From the NCBI GenBank assembly GCA_030667885.1, contig DAOUVA010000143.1:1-9123 (forward strand): DNA of 9,123 nt, in the 5' to 3' direction. The notes under the pieces were generated by a model. The model had not been told where the DNA came from. It was given only the letters and a program-made list of their open reading frames with translations, and made no database searches. A program made the translations under genes and the position numbers. Within the stretch, counting starts at the first letter, position 1, and each line of letters begins with the position of its first letter. Source of the DNA: Phycisphaerae bacterium. Lineage in GTDB: Bacteria; Planctomycetota; Phycisphaerae; Sedimentisphaerales; Anaerobacaceae. Shown here piece after piece: positions 1-5,840 of the stretch.

Positions 1-1
1 G

Positions 2-217
2 GGTGTTGACAGCGTTGAAACCACCAGAAAAATGATGGTTGCCCGCGCTGCGTCCTGGCTCGAATCGGCAGGCCTGAACGTTCCGAAAAAGCCGGATGGT
101 TCGATTGATTGTCTAATTGAAATCGCCCCGGGCTTTGCGCTCTCTAAAGAGGACATCGAAGAAAAGCTCAATCAGATACCACAAATCAATCCGGGCGACA
201 AAATCTATCTCACCTGA
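2..217 (+). CDS. C-terminal fragment of a probable UDP-sugar pyrophosphorylase (UDPGP family)
   Basis: The reading frame is open from the window edge (first full codon at base 2) to TGA at 215-217, giving about 71 residues of a longer protein that starts outside the window. The visible tail has the pattern GVDSVETTRK, then WLESAGLNVP, then IEIAPGFALSKEDI. This resembles the C-terminus of planctomycete UTP-glucose-1-phosphate or UDP-N-acetylhexosamine uridylyltransferases, where a WL..AG segment is followed by a (V/I)EI.P.FAL motif. Such enzymes make nucleotide sugars in the cytoplasm for envelope polysaccharide synthesis. No catalytic motif is visible because the nucleotide-binding part lies upstream. 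The family call rests on recollection of this tail pattern and is only moderately sure. The gene converges on the epimerase gene, whose stop is 45 bases away. Confidence 0.5.
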   Translation, partial: GVDSVETTRKMMVARAASWLESAGLNVPKKPDGSIDCLIEIAPGFALSKEDIEEKLNQIPQINPGDKIYLT

Positions 218-233
218 GATACCGGCGTATCTC
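216..233 (+). terminator. Short perfect hairpin at the end of the first gene
   Basis: GAGATAC at 216-222 and GTATCTC at 227-233 form a perfect 7-bp stem with a CGGC loop, overlapping the stop codon at 215-217. No T-tract follows, so it is not a classical intrinsic terminator. A second, imperfect dyad (TCGGC at 234-238, GCCGA at 250-254) follows at once. The position between two convergent genes suggests a role in 3'-end formation or mRNA protection, which is inference. Confidence 0.35.
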
Positions 234-262
234 TCGGCTGTCACCTGTCGCCGACTCCGTAC

Positions 263-1438
263 TTAACGTGCGGAGAATTTATACACGGTTTCGGAAGTGT
301 ACTTTTGACCCGGCTGCAAAACAACTGTAGGGAAATCGGGCTTATTGGGAGAATCCGGGAAGTGCTGCGTTTCCAGGCAGAACCCGTAATGCTGTTGGTA
401 CACCCTGCCGCTTTTGCCTGTTAAGGTACCGTCCAGAAAGTTGCCGGTATAGAACTGAACACCCGGCTCGGTGGTATGTATTGTCATAACTCGACCGCTG
501 CTTGGCTCATAAACCTCTGCACACGAAGCAAGTGTACCTCCGCCGCTGTTGAGTACGTAATTATGGTCATAGCCCCCTTCAACCTGCTTGATTCGAGAGC
601 CAATAGACATGGATGAAGTAAAGTCCATCGGGGAATCTGAAACGTTTTTGATTTCGCCGGTAGGTATCAAACCTTCATCGACCGGCGTGTACTTGTCGGC
701 GTTGAGCGTAAGCTCATGGTCGAGAATGTCCCCTGTTCCCTGCCCGGCAAGGTTAAAGTAGCTGTGATTCGTCAGGTTTAATATGGTGGTTTTGTCCGTC
801 TCGGCCTCGTAGCTTATCTTCAGCTCATTATCTTCTGTCAGGGTATAGGTGACGGTGCACGCCATATTACCGGGATATCCTTCTTCGTCGTCCTCACTGA
901 TGTAGCTCATCTTTAGCCATGTTTTCTGGCTCTCGGCCTTGCACTCCACGGTGTTCCATAACACTTTGTCAAATCCCTTGGTACCGCCGTGCAAATGATT
1001 TTCGTCATTGTTGGCGGCTAACTTATACAAGACTCCGTCGAGCGTGAACTGGGCCTTGCCGATGCGATTGGCATAACGCCCGACAGTCGCTCCGAAGTAG
1101 GGGTGAAAGGGGGGGCCTTTAAGATATCCATCAAGCGAATCGAAGCCGAGAGTTATATCAGCCAAACTACCCGTCCTGTCCGGGACCTCTAATGAAACCA
1201 GAATGGCGCCGTAGTTCGTAATCCTGGCTTTCACGCCGTTGGGATTAGTCAATGTGTACAAAACAACTTGTCTGCCGTCGGGTGTCTGGCCGAAAGCTTC
1301 TTCATTAGCGCTCATTGGTATTGCCTCCTTCTTAACTTCGGGCGTGATTTCCGGTTCTTTCGGAGTTTTCTTCTTGCAGCCCGACATATAAACAGTCGTT
1401 AATGCCAGAACATATATAAGACAAAATCTCTTCTTCAT
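263..1438 (-). CDS. galM: Aldose 1-epimerase (mutarotase), predicted exported lipoprotein
   Basis: A 391-residue protein of the GalM family, which interconverts alpha and beta anomers of hexoses such as galactose and glucose. Residues 1-20 form a signal peptide (KKR, then a hydrophobic core) ending in a lipobox-like MSGC with Cys21, followed by a charged linker to about residue 44. The catalytic domain covers about 48-391. Family hallmarks are GRYANRI (Arg121), NHLHGG (His150), NLTNHSYFNLAG (His225, the general acid), DHNY (Asp291) and CLETQHFPDSPN with Glu356, the general base. All active-site residues appear intact. The size equals a usual GalM of about 340-350 residues plus the leader. A GGGAG Shine-Dalgarno at 1447-1451 lies 8 bases before the ATG. 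The protein probably acts outside the cytoplasm, anchored to a membrane, on sugars freed from polysaccharides. It is a single-gene unit with its own promoter. Confidence 0.93.
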   Translation of the reverse strand: MKKRFCLIYVLALTTVYMSGCKKKTPKEPEITPEVKKEAIPMSANEEAFGQTPDGRQVVLYTLTNPNGVKARITNYGAILVSLEVPDRTGSLADITLGFDSLDGYLKGPPFHPYFGATVGRYANRIGKAQFTLDGVLYKLAANNDENHLHGGTKGFDKVLWNTVECKAESQKTWLKMSYISEDDEEGYPGNMACTVTYTLTEDNELKISYEAETDKTTILNLTNHSYFNLAGQGTGDILDHELTLNADKYTPVDEGLIPTGEIKNVSDSPMDFTSSMSIGSRIKQVEGGYDHNYVLNSGGGTLASCAEVYEPSSGRVMTIHTTEPGVQFYTGNFLDGTLTGKSGRVYQQHYGFCLETQHFPDSPNKPDFPTVVLQPGQKYTSETVYKFSAR

Positions 1439-1496
1439 CTTTTTTACTCCCTGCCTGAAATTATATTAGTTTTTATGAATTGCAAAACCATCTTGA

Positions 1497-1525
1497 AATA
1501 TACCGCTGGTGAAATAAATTGTCAA
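1497..1525 (-). promoter_or_regulatory. Sigma-70-type promoter of the aldose epimerase gene
   Basis: On the minus strand a perfect -35 box TTGACA (1525-1520) is separated by exactly 17 bases from the -10 box TATATT (1502-1497). Transcription would start near 1490, leaving a 5' leader of about 50 bases before the ATG at 1438. Box quality and spacing make this one of the clearest promoters in the window. Confidence 0.75.
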
Positions 1526-1581
1526 AAATTTTATTTTCCATAGCTCGGATATCAACGAACATTGTAACGGAATTTTCGAAC

Positions 1582-1609
1582 TTGACAACATATTAAATTG
1601 TTGTAATTT
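1582..1609 (+). promoter_or_regulatory. Likely promoter of the fluoride operon, with a dyad between the boxes
   Basis: A perfect -35 TTGACA (1582-1587) is followed after 16 bases by a weaker -10 TAATTT (1604-1609). The alternative -10 TGTAAT (1602-1607) would have a short 14-base spacer. Transcription would start near 1615-1620, just before the riboswitch aptamer at 1637. An inverted repeat, ACAACA (1585-1590) and TGTTGT (1599-1604), spans the spacer and could be an operator or chance in AT-rich DNA. Confidence 0.5.
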
Positions 1610-1636
1610 TTAGAGGTTCCCATAAGTATATTTAAA

Positions 1637-1686
1637 GGGGATGGAGGTCCCCGTATAACCGCCCAAAAAGCTGATAACTCCTACAG
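1637..1686 (+). ncRNA. Fluoride riboswitch aptamer (crcB motif)
   Basis: The RNA fits the crcB motif and sits directly upstream of a crcB gene. The first stem is GGGG (1637-1640) with CCCC (1649-1652), closing the loop AUGGAGGU that begins with the conserved AUG. Then come the conserved AACCGC (1657-1662), a second loop region, GCUGAU (1670-1675) and CUCCUACAG (1678-1686). Loop bases GGAG (1643-1646) pair with CUCC (1678-1681), giving the pseudoknot that defines this class. Known members bind fluoride through Mg2+ ions and switch on fluoride-resistance genes. The second stem appears very short, GC (1661-1662) with GC (1670-1671) around a 7-base loop, compared with four or five pairs in well-studied examples. 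Motif order and gene context make the call secure; ligand binding is inferred. Confidence 0.9.
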
Positions 1687-1713
1687 TGGATCAGACTATG
1701 GGAGTTGTTTCTT
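1676..1713 (+). terminator. Riboswitch expression platform: intrinsic terminator exclusive with the pseudoknot
   Basis: Bases 1676-1683 (AACUCCUA) pair with 1699-1706 (UGGGAGUU) in an 8-bp stem with one G-U pair. After an A-C mismatch the stem continues with 1685-1687 and 1695-1697, leaving a 7-base loop. It is followed by the U-rich run TTGTTTCTT (1705-1713). The 5' arm uses CUCC (1678-1681), the same bases that form the aptamer pseudoknot. Fluoride-bound aptamer and terminator therefore cannot coexist, which predicts an ON switch: termination without fluoride, read-through into crcB with fluoride. Confidence 0.8.
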
Positions 1714-1784
1714 ACTCGAAAATCTTTCACGCCTGATCTTTCTCAAATGAAATGTTTTATGTAAGTTGATGCTGGAGTGTGTAT

Positions 1785-2162
1785 ATGTGGCAGAAGTTTG
1801 TATATTTAGGCCTTGCTGGGGCCGCCGGAACAATCGCCCGTTATTGGATTTCAGGATTAATTCAGAGAAATGTAACGACTGCATTTCCATTGGGAACGGC
1901 AGCCGTTAATATTATTGGCTGTCTGTTCTTCGGTCTGTTGTGGGCGTTTGTGGAAAACAGACTTTCAATCACCGGGCAGATGCGAATGATAATTTTTGTT
2001 GGATTCTTTGGTGCTTTCACCACTTTTTCTTCTTTTGTTTTTGAGACCGGTCAATTACTCGACGAATCACAATGGCTCTGGGCGGCAGGTAATATCCTGT
2101 TTCAAAATGTGATCGGCCTAACATGTGTTCTGGCGGGTTTGGCCGTTGGGAAATTGATTTGA
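1785..2162 (+). CDS. crcB: Fluoride ion channel CrcB/Fluc
   Basis: A 125-residue inner-membrane protein of the CrcB/Fluc family, which works as a dual-topology dimer exporting fluoride that enters as HF. Four membrane segments are visible at about 5-25, 36-57, 67-86 and 97-123. Family motifs are the N-terminal GLAGAAGTIARY, GTAAVNIIG with the conserved Asn42, and GFFGAFTTFSSF with Thr79-Thr80 and Phe81/Phe84, which match the pore-lining phenylalanines of Fluc channels. Length is normal. A GTG at 1779 is in frame but lies only one base after the GGAG at 1774-1777. The ATG at 1785 has a 7-base spacing and is preferred. The gene is the first of a two-gene operon controlled by the riboswitch upstream. 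Confidence 0.95.
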   Translation: MWQKFVYLGLAGAAGTIARYWISGLIQRNVTTAFPLGTAAVNIIGCLFFGLLWAFVENRLSITGQMRMIIFVGFFGAFTTFSSFVFETGQLLDESQWLWAAGNILFQNVIGLTCVLAGLAVGKLI

Positions 2163-2180
2163 TAAGAAATGGAGGTTTTT

Positions 2181-2525
2181 ATGAAACTGCCGTCAGAAGC
2201 GGAACTTTTGCGTATATTTATCGGAGAAGCGGACAAATTCGAAGGTAAACCGCTTTATGAAGTAATTGCAAATCTTGCCCGCCAAAAAGGAATGGCCGGG
2301 GCTACTGTAATACGCGGCCTTATGGGATTCGGCGCTCACAGCAGAATGCACACTGCTAAGATACTTCGCCTTTCAGAAGACCTGCCGATAATTATTGAAA
2401 TCGTCGATGAGCCTGAAAAAATCGAAGCCTTGCTGCCTGAGCTTGATAAGATGATCACAGAAGGATTGGTGACTATTGAGAAAATCCGTGTCATCGCGTA
2501 TCGTTATAATTCCGCCGGTAATTAA
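2181..2525 (+). CDS. DUF190 family protein, partner gene of crcB
   Basis: A 114-residue soluble protein with the DUF190 pattern: LRIFIGE (10-16), GKPLYE (22-27), AGATVIRGLMGFGAHSR (39-55) and ILRLSEDLPIIIEIVD (61-76), ending with a short helix and beta strand. DUF190 proteins are small, predicted alpha/beta-fold, PII-like proteins often encoded next to crcB. Their biochemical role is not established, and regulation of the channel or sensing of a ligand would be inference. The start is ATG 2181, 5 bases after a strong GGAGG (2171-2175). The in-frame ATG at 2169 overlaps that site and is unlikely. The gap to crcB is 18 bases, so the two genes are almost certainly co-transcribed. Confidence 0.9.
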   Translation: MKLPSEAELLRIFIGEADKFEGKPLYEVIANLARQKGMAGATVIRGLMGFGAHSRMHTAKILRLSEDLPIIIEIVDEPEKIEALLPELDKMITEGLVTIEKIRVIAYRYNSAGN

Positions 2526-2527
2526 AA

Positions 2528-2553
2528 CGCTGCTTCGAAGCGATTGCTTTTTT
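2528..2553 (+). terminator. Possible weak terminator after the crcB-DUF190 operon
   Basis: Two small alternative hairpins, CGCT/AGCG (2528-2531 with 2539-2542) and AAGC/GCTT (2538-2541 with 2546-2549), run into a six-T tract (2548-2553) three bases after the DUF190 stop. Each stem has only 4 bp, so termination may be incomplete and some transcripts could continue into the sigma factor gene. Confidence 0.4.
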
Positions 2554-2578
2554 GGCGTGAATGATTTATCGTTATAAT
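2552..2578 (+). promoter_or_regulatory. Candidate sigma-70-type promoter of the sigma factor gene
   Basis: A perfect TATAAT (2573-2578) lies 38 bases before the sigma factor start. The best -35 is a partial TTGGCG (2552-2557) with a short 15-base spacer. A start near 2585 would leave a leader of about 30 bases. No TGTAAC/CGTA pair of the kind found before the kinase gene is present here, so there is no sequence sign of autoregulation. Confidence 0.45.
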
Positions 2579-2616
2579 AGGCAGTCTAAAAGACACTATA
2601 CAAAGAAGATTAAAAA

Positions 2617-3366
2617 ATGACGGATTATTCTCCAACAAATGCTAATCTGCCTGGCGCTGGTCGGTTCGCGACCACGCACTGGAGCGTAGTTATGGCGGCG
2701 GGCAGGCCAAAATCTGCCAGTTACAGGCAGGCCCTGGAGACCCTGTGCCAAACATACTGGTTTCCGCTTTATGCATATCTGCGGCGCCATGGAAATGACA
2801 GCCACCAGGCCCAGGATTATACCCAGGCCTTTTTCACAGCCCTGTTGGACAAAGGCGGCCTTGGTCTGGCCGACCCCAAGCGCGGCAAATTCCGTTCGTT
2901 TCTCCTTGCCTCACTGAAACATTTTCTCTCCAACGAGCGCGCCCGTGCCCGTGCGAAAAAACGCGGCGGAGGCAGAAAAGCACTTTCCCTTGATTTCGAG
3001 AACGCCGAAAGCCAGTATGCCCTTGAGCCGCGTGATGAATTATCTCCCGAAAAGCTCTTCGAACGCTCCTGGGCGCTTACCGTCCTGGACCGAACGATGG
3101 CTCGCTTGCAGGCCGAGGCAATCAGGACGAATAAACAGAAGTTATTTGATTTTTTAAAGGTTTACCTCACCGCGGAGAAAGGCTCGGCCCCATATCGCGA
3201 TGCGGCTGACGAATTAGATATGACTGAAGGTGCTGTGAGGATTGCCGTGCACCGTCTGCGAAGGCGCTATAGGGAGCTGTTGCGGGATGAAATCGCCCAG
3301 ACCGTTACTTCTGATGACCAGATTGATGAGGAAATCCGTGATCTTTTCGCCGCCTTGGGAAGCTGA
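2617..3366 (+). CDS. ECF-like RNA polymerase sigma-70 family factor (FATTHWSVV type)
   Basis: A 249-residue sigma factor of the type multiplied in planctomycetes and typically encoded beside a Ser/Thr kinase. The N-terminal FATTHWSVV motif (17-25) is the signature of this group. A sigma-2 region follows at about 36-107, with the core-binding helix around WFPLYAYLRRHG and QDYTQAFF in place of the usual DLTQE motif. A basic linker (RARARAKKRGGGRK, about 108-121) comes next, and a sigma-4 helix-turn-helix at about 190-222 (YRDAADELDMTEGAVRIAVHRL) that would read the -35 box. It directs RNA polymerase to a specific promoter set in the cytoplasm. The ATG at 2617 has only a weak GAAG-type ribosome site. 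No anti-sigma factor is adjacent, so the kinase is the likeliest controller. The acidic C-terminal tail after 225 is short. Confidence 0.9.
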   Translation: MTDYSPTNANLPGAGRFATTHWSVVMAAGRPKSASYRQALETLCQTYWFPLYAYLRRHGNDSHQAQDYTQAFFTALLDKGGLGLADPKRGKFRSFLLASLKHFLSNERARARAKKRGGGRKALSLDFENAESQYALEPRDELSPEKLFERSWALTVLDRTMARLQAEAIRTNKQKLFDFLKVYLTAEKGSAPYRDAADELDMTEGAVRIAVHRLRRRYRELLRDEIAQTVTSDDQIDEEIRDLFAALGS

Positions 3367-3402
3367 ACTTTTTGGGTGCACCGAAAAAAATGTTTGATAT
3401 CA

Positions 3403-3427
3403 TGTAACCTTTCTGCCGGTTTGCGTA
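3403..3427 (+). promoter_or_regulatory. Putative ECF-type promoter of the kinase gene
   Basis: The gap between sigma factor and kinase contains TGTAAC (3403-3408), continuing CTTT, then 15 bases, then CGTA (3424-3427). Promoters of many ECF sigma factors combine an AAC-containing -35 with a CGTA- or CGTC-type -10 at 15-17 bases. The Bacillus SigW and SigX promoters are of this form. Transcription would start near 3434, giving a leader of about 38 bases. No good TTGACA/TATAAT pair lies in the gap. Recognition by the adjacent sigma factor is inference. Confidence 0.55.
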
Positions 3428-3471
3428 AGTAATAGATAGAAACGGCCGGTATCGTGAAAGGAGATGTTATT

Positions 3472-5793
3472 ATGACACAAGAAAATCATTGTCCTCAGTG
3501 TGGGGCCGAATTACCGGCTGGTGCCCCGCAAGAGCCTTGTCCGCAATGTCTTATGAAGCTTGGACTGCCAACCGGCGCCAAAGTTGACAAAGCAGGCGCC
3601 TCTGAACCCGCCAGTGATGTTCCTACCAGCGCTACACCGCCGGGTGGCTTCGTACCGCCTGAGCCGTCCGTATTAGCCAGGCAGTTTCCACAGCTTGATA
3701 TCATCGAACTTTTGGGCCAGGGCGGTATGGGCGCAGTGTACAAAGCCCGCCAAAAGCAGCTCGACCGCCTTGTGGCACTGAAGATTCTGCCGCCCGAGGT
3801 TGGCCGGACAGAAGCATTTGCCGAGCGGTTTACACGTGAGGCTCGTTCACTGGCTAAGCTCAGTCATCCACGAATCGTCTCGGTTCATGACTTTGGGCAT
3901 ACAGAAGATGGACTCTACTACTTCATCATGGAGTTTATAGATGGAACGGATTTGCGCCGTGTGATTCAGTCCGGCACACTTTCGGCGACCGAAGCTCTGG
4001 CGATTGTGCCACAGGTCTGCGATGCTCTGCAGTTCGCCCATGAAGAGGGCATCGTACATAGAGATATCAAGCCGGAAAATATCCTCTTGGATAAAAAAGG
4101 CCGCGTGAAAATCGCCGACTTCGGCCTTGCCAAAATCCTCGATAGGCCCGCGACAGTATATACGCTAACAAAAGCCGGCCAGAGGATGGGTACACCGCAT
4201 TATATGGCCCCCGAACAAATCGAGCATCCCGGCCAAGTGGACCACCGCGCGGACATTTACTCGTTGGGCGTCGTCTTCTACGAGATGCTGACAGGTGAGC
4301 TGCCTCTCGGCAGATTTGCACCGCCTTCTCAAAAAGTGCAGATTGACGTTCGCTTGGATAAAGTGGTACTGCATTCTCTGGAAAAAGAGCCCGAACGCCG
4401 TTACCAGCATGCCAGCGAAGTTAAATCCGACGTTGAGGTAATCTCTGCTGAACCAAATGCGCCTGTACAATATCCCCCCAAAGCCCCCGCACCTGTTAAG
4501 AGGCGATTGTCAAGGGCGGCTATCGTCGGGGCATGCTGGGCCTCATTGTTTCTTGTTATGCTTTTCCCGGTAGCACTATCCTTTGTCTTTGTGCGTTTTG
4601 AAAAAGTTTCCAGCACGGGTTCTGTTCCTGAGCCTTTTGTTTCTATTGATGTGCCTGCTGTTTCTGTTTCTGAATCTGGTGTTTCTGTGCGTGGTGCTTC
4701 TGTTAAAGCCCCTGGTGTTTCTGTTGAAGTGCCTGAAGTTTCTGTTTCTGAATCTGGTGTTTCTGTGCCTGGTGCTTCTGTTAAAGCCCCTGGTGTTTCT
4801 ATTGAAGCGCCTAGTGTTTCTGTTTCTGAATCTGGTGTTTCTATTGAAGCCCCTGGTGTTTCTGTTTCTGTGCCTGGTGTTCCTGTTCCTATGATAGGAT
4901 TAATGCTTATATTGCTGCCCCTTTCACTATTAGGTTTTTCATCTGTTTTCGGAACCACTATACTCGGCTTCGTTGCGATTTCTCATATCCGCCATTCAGC
5001 CGGGCGTTTGTATGGGATGGGACTTGCACTGTTCGATGCCTTGATTTTCACGCTTTTGGTACTCGACGTGGCAATTAGCTTATTCGTGCTTCGGATTCCA
5101 GGGATGAGCCAATTTGCATTCGCTCCTCTCTTAGCAGTAACGATCTGCATTGTTCTCGATTTCTTTATTGTCCGCTGGGCATGGCGAAAAGCAAACAAAG
5201 GAATCGAATCGTTTCAGCCGGATGGTACATTTGCCACTGCCGGTGCAATCCCTGCAACGCCAGGAAAAGAACAGCAGCATCCCTACACGCAAACCGGCCA
5301 AGTAAAGACGGGTGCTGCGCCGGTTGGATCTGGTGGAGGACCGGCTCAATCCGAAATTCCCAGCGGCTGCGTTACTCAAGTCAGTCCGATGGAAAAACAC
5401 ATCTCCATCGTCTCAGCGCTCCGCATCGGGTTCGGTATCATGGGAATGTTGGTTGCAATTATCGTTTTCGCGGCCCTTGTTGGAGGCGGGCGTCTTTCCG
5501 ATGATCCGGAAGTAATACGTATCACTTCAATTATGGGCCCTGCAGTAAGCATTTTTTTAATGGTAGTGTCCGTGCCGGGTATTATCTGTGGCGTTGGGCT
5601 TTATAAGCGCAAAGGTTGGGCCAGGATTTTAGCCCTGGTCCTTGCCGTTCCGGATTTGATTACTAACATCCCAATCGGGCCTATGATAGGGATTTATACT
5701 ATCTGGGTCTTACTTAACAAAGAGACCGCCCAGTTGTTCGCACAGGCTTCTGCCGAAAGAAAGAAGGAACGAGCCGTTCCGGCAAAGAAATAG
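3472..5793 (+). CDS. Multi-pass membrane Ser/Thr protein kinase with N-terminal zinc ribbon
   Basis: A 773-residue protein. Residues 7-26 carry CPQC and CPQC, a probable zinc ribbon, followed by a Pro/Ala-rich linker. The Hanks-type kinase domain (about 76-325) is complete: glycine loop GQGGMGAVY (82-90), VALK with Lys104, HRDIKPEN with catalytic Asp198, DFG with Asp216, GTPHYMAPE (240-248) and DHRADIYSLGVV. After a proline-rich linker comes TM1 (about 350-375), then a Val/Ser repeat segment (395-473), then about six more hydrophobic segments: three between 475 and 571 and three between 647 and 746. A soluble loop lies at about 575-640. With the kinase in the cytoplasm, the repeat segment would be extracytoplasmic. 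The ATG at 3472 follows AAAGGAG (3457-3463) by 8 bases; the in-frame GTG at 3454 precedes that site. Pairing with the sigma factor suggests it phosphorylates or otherwise controls that factor, which is inference. Confidence 0.92.
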   Translation: MTQENHCPQCGAELPAGAPQEPCPQCLMKLGLPTGAKVDKAGASEPASDVPTSATPPGGFVPPEPSVLARQFPQLDIIELLGQGGMGAVYKARQKQLDRLVALKILPPEVGRTEAFAERFTREARSLAKLSHPRIVSVHDFGHTEDGLYYFIMEFIDGTDLRRVIQSGTLSATEALAIVPQVCDALQFAHEEGIVHRDIKPENILLDKKGRVKIADFGLAKILDRPATVYTLTKAGQRMGTPHYMAPEQIEHPGQVDHRADIYSLGVVFYEMLTGELPLGRFAPPSQKVQIDVRLDKVVLHSLEKEPERRYQHASEVKSDVEVISAEPNAPVQYPPKAPAPVKRRLSRAAIVGACWASLFLVMLFPVALSFVFVRFEKVSSTGSVPEPFVSIDVPAVSVSESGVSVRGASVKAPGVSVEVPEVSVSESGVSVPGASVKAPGVSIEAPSVSVSESGVSIEAPGVSVSVPGVPVPMIGLMLILLPLSLLGFSSVFGTTILGFVAISHIRHSAGRLYGMGLALFDALIFTLLVLDVAISLFVLRIPGMSQFAFAPLLAVTICIVLDFFIVRWAWRKANKGIESFQPDGTFATAGAIPATPGKEQQHPYTQTGQVKTGAAPVGSGGGPAQSEIPSGCVTQVSPMEKHISIVSALRIGFGIMGMLVAIIVFAALVGGGRLSDDPEVIRITSIMGPAVSIFLMVVSVPGIICGVGLYKRKGWARILALVLAVPDLITNIPIGPMIGIYTIWVLLNKETAQLFAQASAERKKERAVPAKK
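4654..4890 (+). repeat. 78-bp in-frame tandem repeat inside the kinase gene
   Basis: Two consecutive 78-bp units (4654-4731 and 4732-4809) differ at 5 positions by my count. A truncated 42-bp copy (4810-4851) and a degenerate 39-bp copy (4852-4890) follow. Each full unit encodes 26 residues built from hexad-like blocks such as ESGVSV, PGASVK and APGVSI. Codons are almost all T-ending (GTT, TCT, GGT, CCT), unlike the rest of the gene, so the + strand is very rich in T and G. The pattern indicates recent tandem duplication or expansion. Confidence 0.9.
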
Positions 5794-5840
5794 TGAAATA
5801 GCTTTGTCATTGCAGCCGGTCTGATACTGACTTGGGATAC

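Noticed and set aside
1696..1890. 64-codon leftward ORF over the riboswitch and crcB start
   Set aside because: It overlaps the riboswitch terminator and the conserved CrcB N-terminus and has no family features.
2584..2594. GTCT-AAA-AGAC hairpin in the sigma factor leader
   Set aside because: A 4-bp AT/GC-mixed stem is too weak to support a function.
4654..4890. Possible CRISPR array
   Set aside because: The units are contiguous, in-frame, 78 bp long and without spacers, so this is a coding tandem repeat.
4401..4958. 185-codon leftward Thr/Glu/Pro-rich ORF
   Set aside because: It is an antisense reading of the kinase repeat tract; its repeats simply mirror the 78-bp DNA repeat.
5766..5780. 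GGAAC/GTTCC hairpin near the kinase stop as a terminator
   Set aside because: It lies inside the coding sequence and is not followed by a T-tract. No convincing terminator was found in the 47-base gap to the convergent cupin gene.
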